A stretch of DNA of 64,000 bases, taken from NCBI GenBank assembly GCA_002477475.1, contig DLPX01000033.1, positions 46,307 to 110,306 on the forward strand. The letters are read 5' to 3'. The DNA is from Proteobacteria bacterium UBA7447 (GTDB lineage: Bacteria > Pseudomonadota > Gammaproteobacteria > Arenicellales > UBA868). Both the position numbers and the translations under genes were made by a program. Shown here piece by piece: positions 8,358 through 17,161 of this stretch (the first letter of the stretch is position 1; every line of letters begins with the position of its first letter). Under the pieces are notes generated by a model, which was not told the origin of the DNA, did no database searches, and saw nothing but the letters and a program-made list of their open reading frames with translations.

Positions 8358-9353
8358 TTAACTCACCTTCTTGGCGGTCTTTTTGGCGGCCGACTTTTTT
8401 GCCTTTTTCTTTGCCGGCAATGAGGTTTTCTTCGCGGTGTTTTTCTTCCCTTGCTTGCTTGCCTTGGCGTCGAGCTGCTCGAGCTTAGCGTCCCATTTCA
8501 TTTTCTTGGCAAACTTCAGCGCCTCTTCGTCGCTCATAAAGACGGTGTGTTCTGGTCCGGGATAAATCTGAGCCTTCACCTCGTCACGGTAACGGGTGAA
8601 CACATCTTCCATAATGGGAATCAGATCGGTATAGACCTTGGAGTGACGGGGAGTGTGCTCCTCGTAAAGGTGCATGAGATCGGACGTAATAATGTGCACA
8701 CCGTGAGCGCCTAAACCCGCGCCCAGGCTGATCACGGGGACCGGCAACACCTGTGCCAGATACTCGTTTACTTCCTGCGTGGTGACTTCACACATGAGTG
8801 AGAAGCATCCAGCGTCTACCATCGCCCAGGCATCATCAACCAGCTCGGCCGCGCGGTCTGCTGTCTTCCCTTGCGCAAAAAAACCGCCCAACTGGGGCAT
8901 GCGCATCGGCGTAATGCCGATATGTCCCTGCACAGGGATCCCGGCCCGGTTAATAGCCTCAATGTTGCGGGCGTGATACTGGTTACCTTCGCATTTCATT
9001 ACTTCAGCATTGGCCTCGTGCACAAAGCGGCCTGCATTCTCAACCGCCTGCTCTGGTGAAACATGAAAGCTCCAATAGGGCATATCCACCATCCGCAGAC
9101 CATAGTTACTGCCGCGATCAATCGCCTTGGACATCATCATGACTTCATCAAAAGTGACCGTCACGGTGCTCTTGTGTCCAAACAGAATCATCCCGCCGGT
9201 ATCCGACACGCAAAGGATGTCGATCCCCAGCCTGTCCGCAATGACCGCACTGCGGTAGTCATAAATTGCCATCTGCACGATCTGCTCACCTTCGCGTGCC
9301 TTGCGGCGAAGTTGATTGATCGTGACCTTCCTCCGGGGCTTCTCTTCAGCCAT
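8358..9353 (-). CDS. PanB-like ketopantoate hydroxymethyltransferase homologue with lysine-rich tail
   Basis: A protein of about 331 residues whose first 265 align with PanB (3-methyl-2-oxobutanoate hydroxymethyltransferase, which uses methylene-tetrahydrofolate). The PanB active-site residues appear kept: D51 in VSDTGGM, D90 in VDMP, K120 and E122 in VMKCEG, H144 in GHIGITP, and E189 in LMCEV. From about residue 290 the chain becomes a Lys/Ala repeat (AKKT, PAKKKAKK, AAKKTAKK) like a histone-H1 tail, which ordinary PanB lacks. A strong AAGGAG ribosome-binding site precedes the ATG. It sits between the GcvT-like gene and msmA, so a specialised C1 role is possible; ordinary pantothenate synthesis is the alternative. 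Confidence 0.8.
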   Translation of the reverse strand: MAEEKPRRKVTINQLRRKAREGEQIVQMAIYDYRSAVIADRLGIDILCVSDTGGMILFGHKSTVTVTFDEVMMMSKAIDRGSNYGLRMVDMPYWSFHVSPEQAVENAGRFVHEANAEVMKCEGNQYHARNIEAINRAGIPVQGHIGITPMRMPQLGGFFAQGKTADRAAELVDDAWAMVDAGCFSLMCEVTTQEVNEYLAQVLPVPVISLGAGLGAHGVHIITSDLMHLYEEHTPRHSKVYTDLIPIMEDVFTRYRDEVKAQIYPGPEHTVFMSDEEALKFAKKMKWDAKLEQLDAKASKQGKKNTAKKTSLPAKKKAKKSAAKKTAKKVS

Positions 9354-9574
9354 GAATTCTCTCCTTGTGGTTTCTCAGTTTACGTCTCTGTTGGCAACAG
9401 GCTGACACTTAAATCAGCGGACTGTTCAACAGATCACGGGGAAATTAGTTACTCAGTCATAGTAGACATGGGGTCATCACATCCGTCAAAAGCATTGCCT
9501 TATCGTCCGATAGGAATCGGCTTGTGGGGCAAAGGCAGGGATAAAGCAGCCGGGCGTTGTCAACTTCAGTAGCA

Positions 9575-10615
9575 TCAGGCCGAAGACATCGGGTTCAGTT
9601 GTGGATCCCACCCGCCCAAGACGGACTTTTTTTCAGGGTCAAAAAAGGGTCTTGGCCGGAGTGTGATGTCCTCAAAACAGCCCAGCGGGTCGACCAGAGA
9701 TACCATTGTTTCAATCGGTCCAGGGACAACGTAGCCTAATCCCAAAACGGACCCTGCCAGGGCGCTGAAACACGCAGAGGTCGCCAGCAGTTCGCCCTGT
9801 CTAAGGTTTACCGTTGCGTCGGGTGGTCTCTGCCACAAAACCGGTTTTTGCTTCGCCGTTGCGGAAAAGCACACGAGTGACATCGAATCTCCGGGGCCTT
9901 CAACAGTGCTATCAACAAAATGGCTCATTCCCAGTTCTTTTGCCGTCGCCCCTACTGAAAATTCGTTGCAAAAAAGTGAAAACCCCGCTTCGATTCTCAG
10001 TACATCTGCTGTCGCAAATCCGGCGACCTCAATAGTTTGGGACAACGCCTCCCAAAGATGCTGACCGTCATCGACATGCACCACCAACTCGAAGCCGCGC
10101 TCTCCCGTGTAACCCAACCTGCCGATGCGGGCCGGCACACCATGAATGTTGACGTCGCAAAACGAGAAGTAACCGAGTCGCTCAAGACTGCGCTCGTCGC
10201 AAGCGGGCAATATCCGGGCCAGCGACAGTGGGCCCTGAACGGCGAATATCGCGGTACAAGCCGAGATGTCTTCCACCCTTGCTCGGTAAGTCGACTGGGC
10301 CGCGAGACTTTTCACATCAGCCGCTTCTCCGGTCATGACCTCGAAAACCTGATCGTCGACCTTCCAAACAGTCAAGTCACTGCGCACACGATGTTCTGGA
10401 TCTGCATGAACACAGTAGCGGATCCCACCCACTGACATATTTGAGAGATCCCGCTGAACATAGTCACTGATCAAAGCCGCTGAACCGGCGCCACTGGCCC
10501 GAACAACCGACATAAATGAAAAATCAAACAAGGCAACGCCCTGTCGGCATCGCTCTGCCTCGCGTTCCGGGCACACTGCCTGGCGACGCCACGTTTCAAG
10601 AGTGAAACCCGTCAT
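9575..10615 (-). CDS. GcvT-like folate-binding aminomethyltransferase family protein
   Basis: A 346-residue protein resembling the T-protein of the glycine cleavage system: an early AxFDFSF segment, the middle FAVQGPLSLARIL, then IGRLGYTGERGFELVV, the usual GcvT folate-domain signature, followed by VLRIEAG. The C-terminal barrel is divergent. Family members bind tetrahydrofolate and accept C1 units from amines or sulfonium compounds. The start overlaps the tauE stop by 4 nt (ATGA), indicating translational coupling with the sulfite exporter. I see nothing that marks it as DmdA (DMSP demethylase). Its substrate is unknown; context suggests C1 or sulfonate metabolism. Confidence 0.75.
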   Translation of the reverse strand: MTGFTLETWRRQAVCPEREAERCRQGVALFDFSFMSVVRASGAGSAALISDYVQRDLSNMSVGGIRYCVHADPEHRVRSDLTVWKVDDQVFEVMTGEAADVKSLAAQSTYRARVEDISACTAIFAVQGPLSLARILPACDERSLERLGYFSFCDVNIHGVPARIGRLGYTGERGFELVVHVDDGQHLWEALSQTIEVAGFATADVLRIEAGFSLFCNEFSVGATAKELGMSHFVDSTVEGPGDSMSLVCFSATAKQKPVLWQRPPDATVNLRQGELLATSACFSALAGSVLGLGYVVPGPIETMVSLVDPLGCFEDITLRPRPFFDPEKKSVLGGWDPQLNPMSSA

Positions 10616-11376
10616 GCCTGCAAAAAAACGACGCTCGCCACACGTACCAGCATGGCGCCGCCTGTGACAAGTAGCGCCACAGCGATGATGCGTTTGAGCG
10701 TGTCGCGAGATACCTGATGCGCCACACGCGCGCCCATCACAACCCCGAAAACCAGGATTACTGACAGGCCCAGTCCAAGAGCAAAGTCCACATGACCGAA
10801 CGTGAGGTTCCCACCGGTTGCGAGAATCGCGATCGGAATCTGAATGATCTGGCTAAGCCCTACCGCCATTAACGCCGGCACCTTCAGCCACATCAGCAGC
10901 GGCACCAGTACGAGAGGCCCGCCTGTGCCGGTAATCGCGGAGGCAAAACCGACGAACAGTCCAATACCCATCAACACGGGCGCCTTGAGGTCACGTCGCT
11001 CAGCATCCTCCTGTCGTGTCGGTCTCAACGCCTGAAGCCCCGATATGAATACCAGAAAGCCAATCACCGTCTCAAGCGTAATGCCGGGTGTCGACCATGC
11101 TGTCATGGCGCCGAGGTACCCGCCAGGCATTCCCCCCAGGCATAGCCAGACGCCTTTACTCCAGTTTACCGAGCCGCGGCGCGCATACTCAAAAGCGCCA
11201 ACGATGCCGGTAAACAGGTAGGAGAACATCGCGGTGGCGATTGCCACATGAATGCTGATGCCGAGCACGTAAGTCAGCATCGGCACAAGGAGCACGCCGC
11301 CAATGCCAATCGCACCGATCAGCACCCCAACCACTACCGCTACTCCCCCTGCAAATAAAAGCATCCCCATAGTCAC
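10612..11376 (-). CDS. TauE/SafE family sulfite/sulfonate exporter
   Basis: A 254-residue inner-membrane protein with about eight hydrophobic segments and the two TauE/SafE repeats (GAIGIGGVLLVPML near the N-terminus and GFASAITGTGGPLVLVPLLM in the second half). Members export sulfite or sulfoacetate during sulfonate breakdown. Methanesulfonate oxidation yields sulfite, so linkage to msmABCD gives a clear job. The GTG at 11376 is annotated; the ATG two codons later (11370) is equally plausible, with AGG about 8 nt ahead. It heads the run tauE-gcvT-like-panB-like on the minus strand and is divergent from the LysR gene. Confidence 0.87.
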   Translation of the reverse strand: MTMGMLLFAGGVAVVVGVLIGAIGIGGVLLVPMLTYVLGISIHVAIATAMFSYLFTGIVGAFEYARRGSVNWSKGVWLCLGGMPGGYLGAMTAWSTPGITLETVIGFLVFISGLQALRPTRQEDAERRDLKAPVLMGIGLFVGFASAITGTGGPLVLVPLLMWLKVPALMAVGLSQIIQIPIAILATGGNLTFGHVDFALGLGLSVILVFGVVMGARVAHQVSRDTLKRIIAVALLVTGGAMLVRVASVVFLQA

Positions 11377-11546
11377 GACCTACTGGCTCCTCCCAAAACA
11401 CCTGCTTGATACTCGCCCCATCTTGAAGACTTCCAAATAAAGCGACAAGTCGTTGGCCCGTATTTTTTGCCGAGTCTGCCCACTCAAGAAAGCGATTTCG
11501 AGGAAAAATCCACAAGAAATACGTGGTTGCCAAGCCAAATTAAGAT

Positions 11547-11562
11547 AGGTAAATATTTACCT
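11547..11562. promoter_or_regulatory. Perfect 16-bp palindrome between tauE and lysR
   Basis: AGGTAAATATTTACCT is a perfect inverted repeat in the 274-bp divergent region, 89 bp before the LysR start and about 170 bp before tauE. Position and AT-rich symmetry fit a LysR-type operator. Binding by the neighbouring regulator is inferred. Confidence 0.45.
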
Positions 11563-11650
11563 TATTACAAAATTAATTGTCTGTATCTATCAGAAGATTT
11601 GACCCGGTCCCGAATCTTCAGCTGCTCGGGACCGAGTAACGGAGGAAGTT

Positions 11651-12598
11651 ATGTTTTTAAGGCAGTTTGAATACCTGATCGCACTAGAGCAGGAAGGGCA
11701 CTTCGGCCGAGCGGCTGAGCGTTGCCACGTATCCCAACCCAGCCTCTCCAGCGCTCTGCAACAACTCGAGGCAGAACTCGACGTGCCTATTATTCTTCGT
11801 CACCAGCGCTACCAGGGCTTCACTCCCGAGGGAGAACGCGTGGTCAGTTGGGCAAAACGGCTGCTTGCGGACCGCAAGAGCATGCTGGAGGAACTCGCGA
11901 TTATGCGACGTAACCTCAATGGCCGGATCCGGGTTGGGGCAATGCCAACGAGCTCTCCAGTCCTGCCGCGAATCAATCAGCTTTTTTCAGACTTGTATCC
12001 ATCAGTGGAAGTTGACATTCAATTCCTGGGCTCTGACAAACTCATCAACGAGCTCCGCAACTTCGAACTTGATGTGGGCATCACCTATCTCGAAGGCACG
12101 TCTTTAAAAAAACTGAATACGATGGCACTCTATGAAGAGCAACTCAGTCTGATGATTCCTGAGAGCATGATCCCAGCAAAACAGAAAAGTATCAGCTGGG
12201 CACAAGCCGCGGAGCTGCGTCTGGGTTTGTTATCTCCCACCATGAGAGAACGGGAGGTGATGGATGAAGCGTTTGAAAGCGTTGGTTGTAGTCCAGCTCC
12301 AAAGCTGGAATGCAATTCGATTTTCCAGCTTGCGTTTCATGTGATGCAAGGCGATATCGCCACCATTGTTCCCAACGGCTTTAGCCGGGCCAACGACGCC
12401 TTTCCGGGAACCCGGGAAATTGAACTGACGGATCCTGTTGTCAGTAAGCCCGTCGGCCTGATTTGGGAAAAAGTGGTGCCCCCACTTCCCATGGCACAGG
12501 CTATGGCCGATCTGCTTTCAGAATTTGGAGAAGAAATCCGGGCGACTCTTGATGATTCGATAGAGCAAAAAGTCGCTCAGCGAAAGCAGGTTGCCTAA
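11651..12598 (+). CDS. LysR family transcriptional regulator
   Basis: A 315-residue LysR-type regulator with an N-terminal helix-turn-helix (residues 1-60; FGRAAERCHVSQPSLSSALQQLE) and a periplasmic-binding-protein-like effector domain. The domain starts with IRVGAMPTS and contains DVGITYLE. A GGAGG ribosome-binding site lies just before the ATG. Its effector-domain style resembles regulators of formate or C1-metabolism operons, but I cannot confirm that. It is divergent from tauE, so it is a candidate regulator of tauE-gcvT-like-panB-like and perhaps msm. The 3' end is only 14 bp from the convergent gldG-like stop. Confidence 0.9.
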   Translation: MFLRQFEYLIALEQEGHFGRAAERCHVSQPSLSSALQQLEAELDVPIILRHQRYQGFTPEGERVVSWAKRLLADRKSMLEELAIMRRNLNGRIRVGAMPTSSPVLPRINQLFSDLYPSVEVDIQFLGSDKLINELRNFELDVGITYLEGTSLKKLNTMALYEEQLSLMIPESMIPAKQKSISWAQAAELRLGLLSPTMREREVMDEAFESVGCSPAPKLECNSIFQLAFHVMQGDIATIVPNGFSRANDAFPGTREIELTDPVVSKPVGLIWEKVVPPLPMAQAMADLLSEFGEEIRATLDDSIEQKVAQRKQVA

Positions 12599-12612
12599 CA
12601 AACCCCCGTGGG

Positions 12613-15210
12613 CTACCCGGTTCCCACAAGATGATTTCCCACAGTCGCGCTCGCTGTGCATCGTCTGCGGTACCAGAACACACAGATCCCAAGCACGCCC
12701 ACCTGTAGTGGACCGGCAAGCAGGTTCAAGAACGTCAACCGTTTGCCGAGGCGATCCACTTCGGCGCGAATGCTGTGCCTGACGACGCGAAGTTCTCGCC
12801 TAGCAGATAGCAGCGCGCTTTCAAATTCCTTGAGTTTCGCGGTGACAGATTCGGGCAGGTCTTCATAACTGATGTCCCCGACACCCTGGGTAGCCAAAGT
12901 GATCTGCTGTTCAAGCTCGCCGACCTGCTGCGCCAGCGCTGCCTCCCGCTCCTGCGCCTTGGCTTGCGCCGCTTGAAATAGATCAGCGACCCGAGAAAAA
13001 GGCCGATGCAACTGTCCTCGCGAGCGAATCGCAAGTAACTGGTCATCACCCGTCGCAAACTCCAACATATTCAACATAAAGGCGAGATTGTCGTTCAGGG
13101 GTCTGACTACCGTATCCTGGCCCAGACTCGTCTTTTGAAGCGAAAATGGATCAAAAAGCCAATCCACATCTGCAATGGCAAAAACCAGTGGCATGCCGAC
13201 AGCGTTTGGCCGATGAGCAGCTGCGGTAGAGAAATCAGGTGCCGAACCAAAAGCACTCTTGAGAGGGCCTTGGACTGTTGCTGCAAGGACTCTCTTCTTT
13301 GACTGGCTCGCAAAAGACATGGAGAGATCACGCGGCGTTAAACGATCAAAATCCCCTCGTAACGCACTGCCTGCGTTGTCGGTTGTGGTAACCAGTGCCC
13401 TGGCGCCACCCTCGAGACGAAACGCACCCGGCTCGACGAGCAGAACTTCATTCAGGTTCGCAGTCGTCGCATGATCGGCGGAAAGATCTGAGGCGGTGAT
13501 TCTCATCCAGTACGGATAGGTGAGCCGCCCCTGATCCCCGTCACTGACAATAGAGGCGAGTTGTGCGTCACCCACCACGGCAGCACCCTCATAAACAATG
13601 CCATAGCGGGCAAGAAGATCCGAAATATCATTGATCTCCTCAGAAGGGCTCGGGTTAGTGACGTTGTTCGCCCGTTTAACCCGACTGAAAGGATCTATCA
13701 TTACGATCAAGCTGCCTCCCGCCATGACGAACTGATCGATGCTATAGAGCATATCCTCATGCAGGATATCAGCCCCCATCAAGATAACAACATCAATGCC
13801 GGCCGGAAGCTCTGTTTTGAAAAACGGCACCACCGCAACGTCATAAGCCCGCTTCAACTCGGACATAAAAGACAGGCCCTCGCGCTCCGCCAGCGCTGCA
13901 GAGGAAGGCAGCAGAGGGCTGACAATGGCGACCTTTGGTGTCGACTGGCGGCTTAATCCGTTTAGCGCTTGAACCAAATCATATTCCAGCAGGCTTTCAC
14001 GACGAATATCGAGATAGGGCATCCGTCCGACTCTGCCACCCTGCTCTACCGTCAGCCCAAGGAAAAAATGATCGCCGGATGACATGGGTACCTTGTGGAT
14101 GTTCTGCGACAGCGCCTGGAGCTCGGACTCTGAGTCGGGCTCTGGATTCACGAGGGTCCAGTCGAGTCCCGCCACTTTTGCCATTTCCCTGATCAGACTC
14201 TGGGTCCTTCGGGCATGGGATTTGATGGAAGCCGGGATAGTGTCCTCCGTCGCGCTCCAATACAGGGTCAGAGTCGTATCTTCAGGAAGGCGCTCCAACA
14301 CTTCACGTGTCCCCGCGTGCAGCGTAAATTCGCGTGCTTCGGTCAGATCAATTTGCCCCGGAAGCCGCTCCGACAGTGGGATCCCAAAGAGCCACAACAG
14401 CATCACGACTGCAAATGCGCCGAGTCGATCTGGCCTCAGTAACCCTTTGAGTCCCCCATGGCGGCGCTCCCCCATGACCCAATGGGCCATCAGCAAAGAC
14501 CCGCCGATGGTAAGTAAAAAATAGATCAGCGCCTGGGCCGGAATCAGTCCTTGGCCCAACACCTGACTCCATTTTAGAGGGCTGTAAACCACCAATGATT
14601 CCCACGCCCACTGGGGCAACAGGTCGCTCACGAGCCTGCCGAATACATCCCAGCCACAGAGCATCAGGACAAAAAGTGCGCCCGCACCGGTCACAAAAGC
14701 ACCCACCGGTTCGCGCACGAAGCTCCCGGCAAAAAGTGTTACAGCAAAGCTTGCACCGAGAAACAACGCGGCCGCAAGATACCCCGCCAGAATCACACCC
14801 TTGTCCGGCTCTCCGAGATAAGTCAGTGTGAGAACAAAGGGCAGCGTCATCAACAGGGTCAACAGAAGCAGTATCCATCCGGCCAAAAATTTTCCCAAGA
14901 CCACCGCTGTCGGACTCACCGGAAGAGAATACAGAAGTTCGATCTCCCGACTCGAGTGGCTATCGGTCCAGGCCGCCATCGACAGTGCCGGCACCAGTAC
15001 TAAAGAGACCCAGGGAAGAAAAACCAGCATCAACCGAAGCGTTGCTTCATCCGAGCCGTAAAAGTTGGCGACCAAAAATATGAAAGCATTGAGTGCCAGC
15101 AGAAATGCTGCCTGAAAGAGATAGGTGAGCGGCGCAAAGAACAACAAACGCAACTCATGACGAAGCACAGCACTGACGCCCAAAAACGGATGGCCACTTA
15201 ATCTTTTCAT
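12613..15210 (-). CDS. GldF/GldG-like ABC-2 permease fused to auxiliary extracytoplasmic domain
   Basis: An 865-residue protein. Residues 1-260 carry about six membrane segments of an ABC-2 permease (GldF-like; contains SREIELLYSLPVSP). After a further membrane segment near 270 comes a large soluble part like GldG/DUF4350, with KVAIVSPLLPSS and GGSLIVMIDPFS. A coiled coil lies near 735-820 and a last membrane helix near the C-terminus. Known in Bacteroidetes as a gliding-associated transporter, but similar fusions occur widely in non-gliding proteobacteria with unknown cargo. It follows its ATPase by 21 bp. Confidence 0.8.
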   Translation of the reverse strand: MKRLSGHPFLGVSAVLRHELRLLFFAPLTYLFQAAFLLALNAFIFLVANFYGSDEATLRLMLVFLPWVSLVLVPALSMAAWTDSHSSREIELLYSLPVSPTAVVLGKFLAGWILLLLTLLMTLPFVLTLTYLGEPDKGVILAGYLAAALFLGASFAVTLFAGSFVREPVGAFVTGAGALFVLMLCGWDVFGRLVSDLLPQWAWESLVVYSPLKWSQVLGQGLIPAQALIYFLLTIGGSLLMAHWVMGERRHGGLKGLLRPDRLGAFAVVMLLWLFGIPLSERLPGQIDLTEAREFTLHAGTREVLERLPEDTTLTLYWSATEDTIPASIKSHARRTQSLIREMAKVAGLDWTLVNPEPDSESELQALSQNIHKVPMSSGDHFFLGLTVEQGGRVGRMPYLDIRRESLLEYDLVQALNGLSRQSTPKVAIVSPLLPSSAALAEREGLSFMSELKRAYDVAVVPFFKTELPAGIDVVILMGADILHEDMLYSIDQFVMAGGSLIVMIDPFSRVKRANNVTNPSPSEEINDISDLLARYGIVYEGAAVVGDAQLASIVSDGDQGRLTYPYWMRITASDLSADHATTANLNEVLLVEPGAFRLEGGARALVTTTDNAGSALRGDFDRLTPRDLSMSFASQSKKRVLAATVQGPLKSAFGSAPDFSTAAAHRPNAVGMPLVFAIADVDWLFDPFSLQKTSLGQDTVVRPLNDNLAFMLNMLEFATGDDQLLAIRSRGQLHRPFSRVADLFQAAQAKAQEREAALAQQVGELEQQITLATQGVGDISYEDLPESVTAKLKEFESALLSARRELRVVRHSIRAEVDRLGKRLTFLNLLAGPLQVGVLGICVFWYRRRCTASATVGNHLVGTG

Positions 15211-15231
15211 AACGATAGACGCTGGCCCTTG

Positions 15232-15942
15232 CTAAGCATCAAGGGTGAGCTGTCTGAATCGCGAAGCAAGCCGCCCGGAGGCATCAACGAGCTGATCAAT
15301 CTTGGCGTCCTCGACTATGGTGCCACGGCTGATCACTACTGCGCGGTCGCAGAGTTCTTCCGCCTCTTCCAGAATATGTGTTGACAGAATAATCGTCCGT
15401 CCTACTTTCATCTCCCTCACGAGCGCCCTGACCAACTCTTTCTGGTTCGGGTCCAGTCCGTCAGTCGGCTCGTCGAGCACCAGCACTTGGGGCTCATGCA
15501 AAATGGCTTGAGCCAGCCAAGCGCGCTGGCGCCATCCCTTGGAAAGCTCCGCCATAGGCCGATCGAGCGCTTCACCGAGATTAACGCGTTGGCAGGTCCG
15601 GTCTATCGCGCTTCGTAAGTCTTTTTTTGACAAACCTCTGGCTTCGCCACAGAAAGTGAGAAATTCGTTCACCGTCAGTCGGCCGAAGCCGCTGGGCGCC
15701 TCAGGAAGATATCCCAACTGTCTCTGAGCTTCGTGTCTTGCAGTGGCGATATCGCGCCCGCAGACACGAACTCGCCCCTGATCCGGGATGAGGTATCCAC
15801 AGATCATGCGCATCGTCGTCGTTTTACCTGCGCCATTTGGGCCCAAAAAGCCCACTACCGAGTCTGCCTCAAAGCTCAATGAAACCCGGCTGACTGCCGG
15901 GACATCATTAAAGGATTTGGAGAGATCTTTAATCTCGAGCAC
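15232..15942 (-). CDS. ABC transporter ATP-binding protein, GldA-like
   Basis: A 236-residue ATPase with Walker A GPNGAGKTTTMR, the signature region LSKGWRQRAWLAQA, Walker B VLVLDEPTDGLDP and the H-loop STHILEEAEEL. This is the daunorubicin/GldA-type ABC ATPase. It powers the fused permease encoded directly downstream. Together they form a two-gene unit between the LysR gene and the sulfonate-type importer. Cargo unknown. Confidence 0.9.
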   Translation of the reverse strand: MLEIKDLSKSFNDVPAVSRVSLSFEADSVVGFLGPNGAGKTTTMRMICGYLIPDQGRVRVCGRDIATARHEAQRQLGYLPEAPSGFGRLTVNEFLTFCGEARGLSKKDLRSAIDRTCQRVNLGEALDRPMAELSKGWRQRAWLAQAILHEPQVLVLDEPTDGLDPNQKELVRALVREMKVGRTIILSTHILEEAEELCDRAVVISRGTIVEDAKIDQLVDASGRLASRFRQLTLDA

Positions 15943-16002
15943 GTTGACTGCCGGGTAAGCGCTGATGTCGGTAAAGTCTAACCCGACGTATCCGACTTAC
16001 AG

Positions 16003-16251
16003 TCAATAATTGTAGAGAAACCCTGCAGCAATGAATAAACCGACGCTTACCCAAGACACCGCATGCCCGAGGCGCGCAACTGTTGAGAGCACCCGGCGGC
16101 TCTGGACCCCGGCCCTTCTGAGGGCAAAGGGGCCAAGCGTTGCGATGAGTGCCCCGGCAATAGCACCACTAATGATGATTGGACGACTGGCAAGCGCTTC
16201 AAGACCATCCATATTTAACCCACTAACGCAGGAACCCTCCGCACTGCGCAT
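16003..16251 (-). CDS. Small two-helix membrane protein of unknown function
   Basis: An 82-residue protein not recognised by family. Two hydrophobic stretches (about residues 27-45 and 64-80) flank a basic loop (RRAGVQSRR), suggesting an inner-membrane hairpin. It begins 3 bp after the stop of the upstream ABC ATPase on the same strand, so it is probably the last gene of the importer operon; an alternative ATG lies at 16212. It could be an accessory subunit of the transporter, but nothing proves it. Confidence 0.55.
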   Translation of the reverse strand: MRSAEGSCVSGLNMDGLEALASRPIIISGAIAGALIATLGPFALRRAGVQSRRVLSTVARLGHAVSWVSVGLFIAAGFLYNY

Positions 16252-16254
16252 GCC

Positions 16255-17088
16255 CTAACCCATTCGGGAATAGGCCTCCAGGAAATCGGAATTCGTTCCG
16301 GTGCCGCTAAAGCTCTTCATCGCCTCTTCATGAAGAATTTCCATCGCCTGACGTTTATATTCATAGGCCTCAGGCGAGCTCAGCATATCGAGATTCCTCG
16401 GACGCGGGAGATCAATCTGCAGCACTTCCCGGACAGACGCCGGCTTGTTCGACAGAACGACAATACTATCGGCCAAAATAATAGCCTCTTCCAATTCTGA
16501 GGTAACAAAGACGTTGGTGCGAGATTCCTGCTCACAAAGGCGCAGATAGAACTCCTGCATCAGTTGCCGCGTCATCGCATCCAAACCACGAAACGGTTCG
16601 TCCATGATCATTACAACTGGCTGATTAATCAAGGCCCGCGCCAGTTCCGCGCGCCGTTGCATGCCGCCAGACAACTGCAAAGGATACTTGTCCCGAAACT
16701 CTCTGAGTCCAACAGTTTCGATGATCTTGTCTGCGGCTGCTTTCAACTCATTTTTTGGCATATCGCCCCGCAGTTCCGGACCAAACACCACGTTCTGGTA
16801 GGTGGTCAGCCACGGCATCAACGCAGTCTCCTGAAACACAACGAGAGAGTTCTTACTTGGTCCGGTAACCGGTTTCCCATCAAGAGTGATCGTGCCCTCG
16901 TCGGGCAGTTCAAAACCAGCCAACAAGTTCACGATTGTGGATTTACCGCATCCCGAAGGCCCAACAATCGCGGTCAGTTGATTACGCTTAACCGTCAGAC
17001 TGAGCTTTTCTACTACGGTCTCACGCTCCCAATCTTCCCCAAAAGCTTTGGAGACGTTGTCCAGGATCATTACATCAGGCTGATTCAC
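16255..17088 (-). CDS. ABC importer ATPase 2 (SsuB/TauB/NrtD class), H-loop lost
   Basis: A 277-residue ATPase of the nitrate/sulfonate/taurine importer class. Walker A is GPSGCGKS (43-50), Walker B ends at D163-E164, and the signature LSGGM (139-143) is good. The switch-histidine position reads T196-S197-E198 where THD is expected; the codon at this place is TCA (Ser). Its partner ATPase at 18049-18912 has the reverse pattern, so the two probably form a heterodimer with one complete and one degenerate ATP site. It is the fifth gene of the importer operon, after the second permease. Confidence 0.88.
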   Translation of the reverse strand: MNQPDVMILDNVSKAFGEDWERETVVEKLSLTVKRNQLTAIVGPSGCGKSTIVNLLAGFELPDEGTITLDGKPVTGPSKNSLVVFQETALMPWLTTYQNVVFGPELRGDMPKNELKAAADKIIETVGLREFRDKYPLQLSGGMQRRAELARALINQPVVMIMDEPFRGLDAMTRQLMQEFYLRLCEQESRTNVFVTSELEEAIILADSIVVLSNKPASVREVLQIDLPRPRNLDMLSSPEAYEYKRQAMEILHEEAMKSFSGTGTNSDFLEAYSRMG

Positions 17089-17161
17089 TTTTTGTCTCCT
17101 TTTGCATTTTGCTCACCACTACTGTGACTCCTACTCACGAATGTTTTCTTCGGAAGCCACA

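Noticed and set aside
9575..10615. DMSP demethylase DmdA
   Set aside because: The GcvT fold is shared, but no DmdA-specific segment is recognisable and no DMSP genes are nearby.
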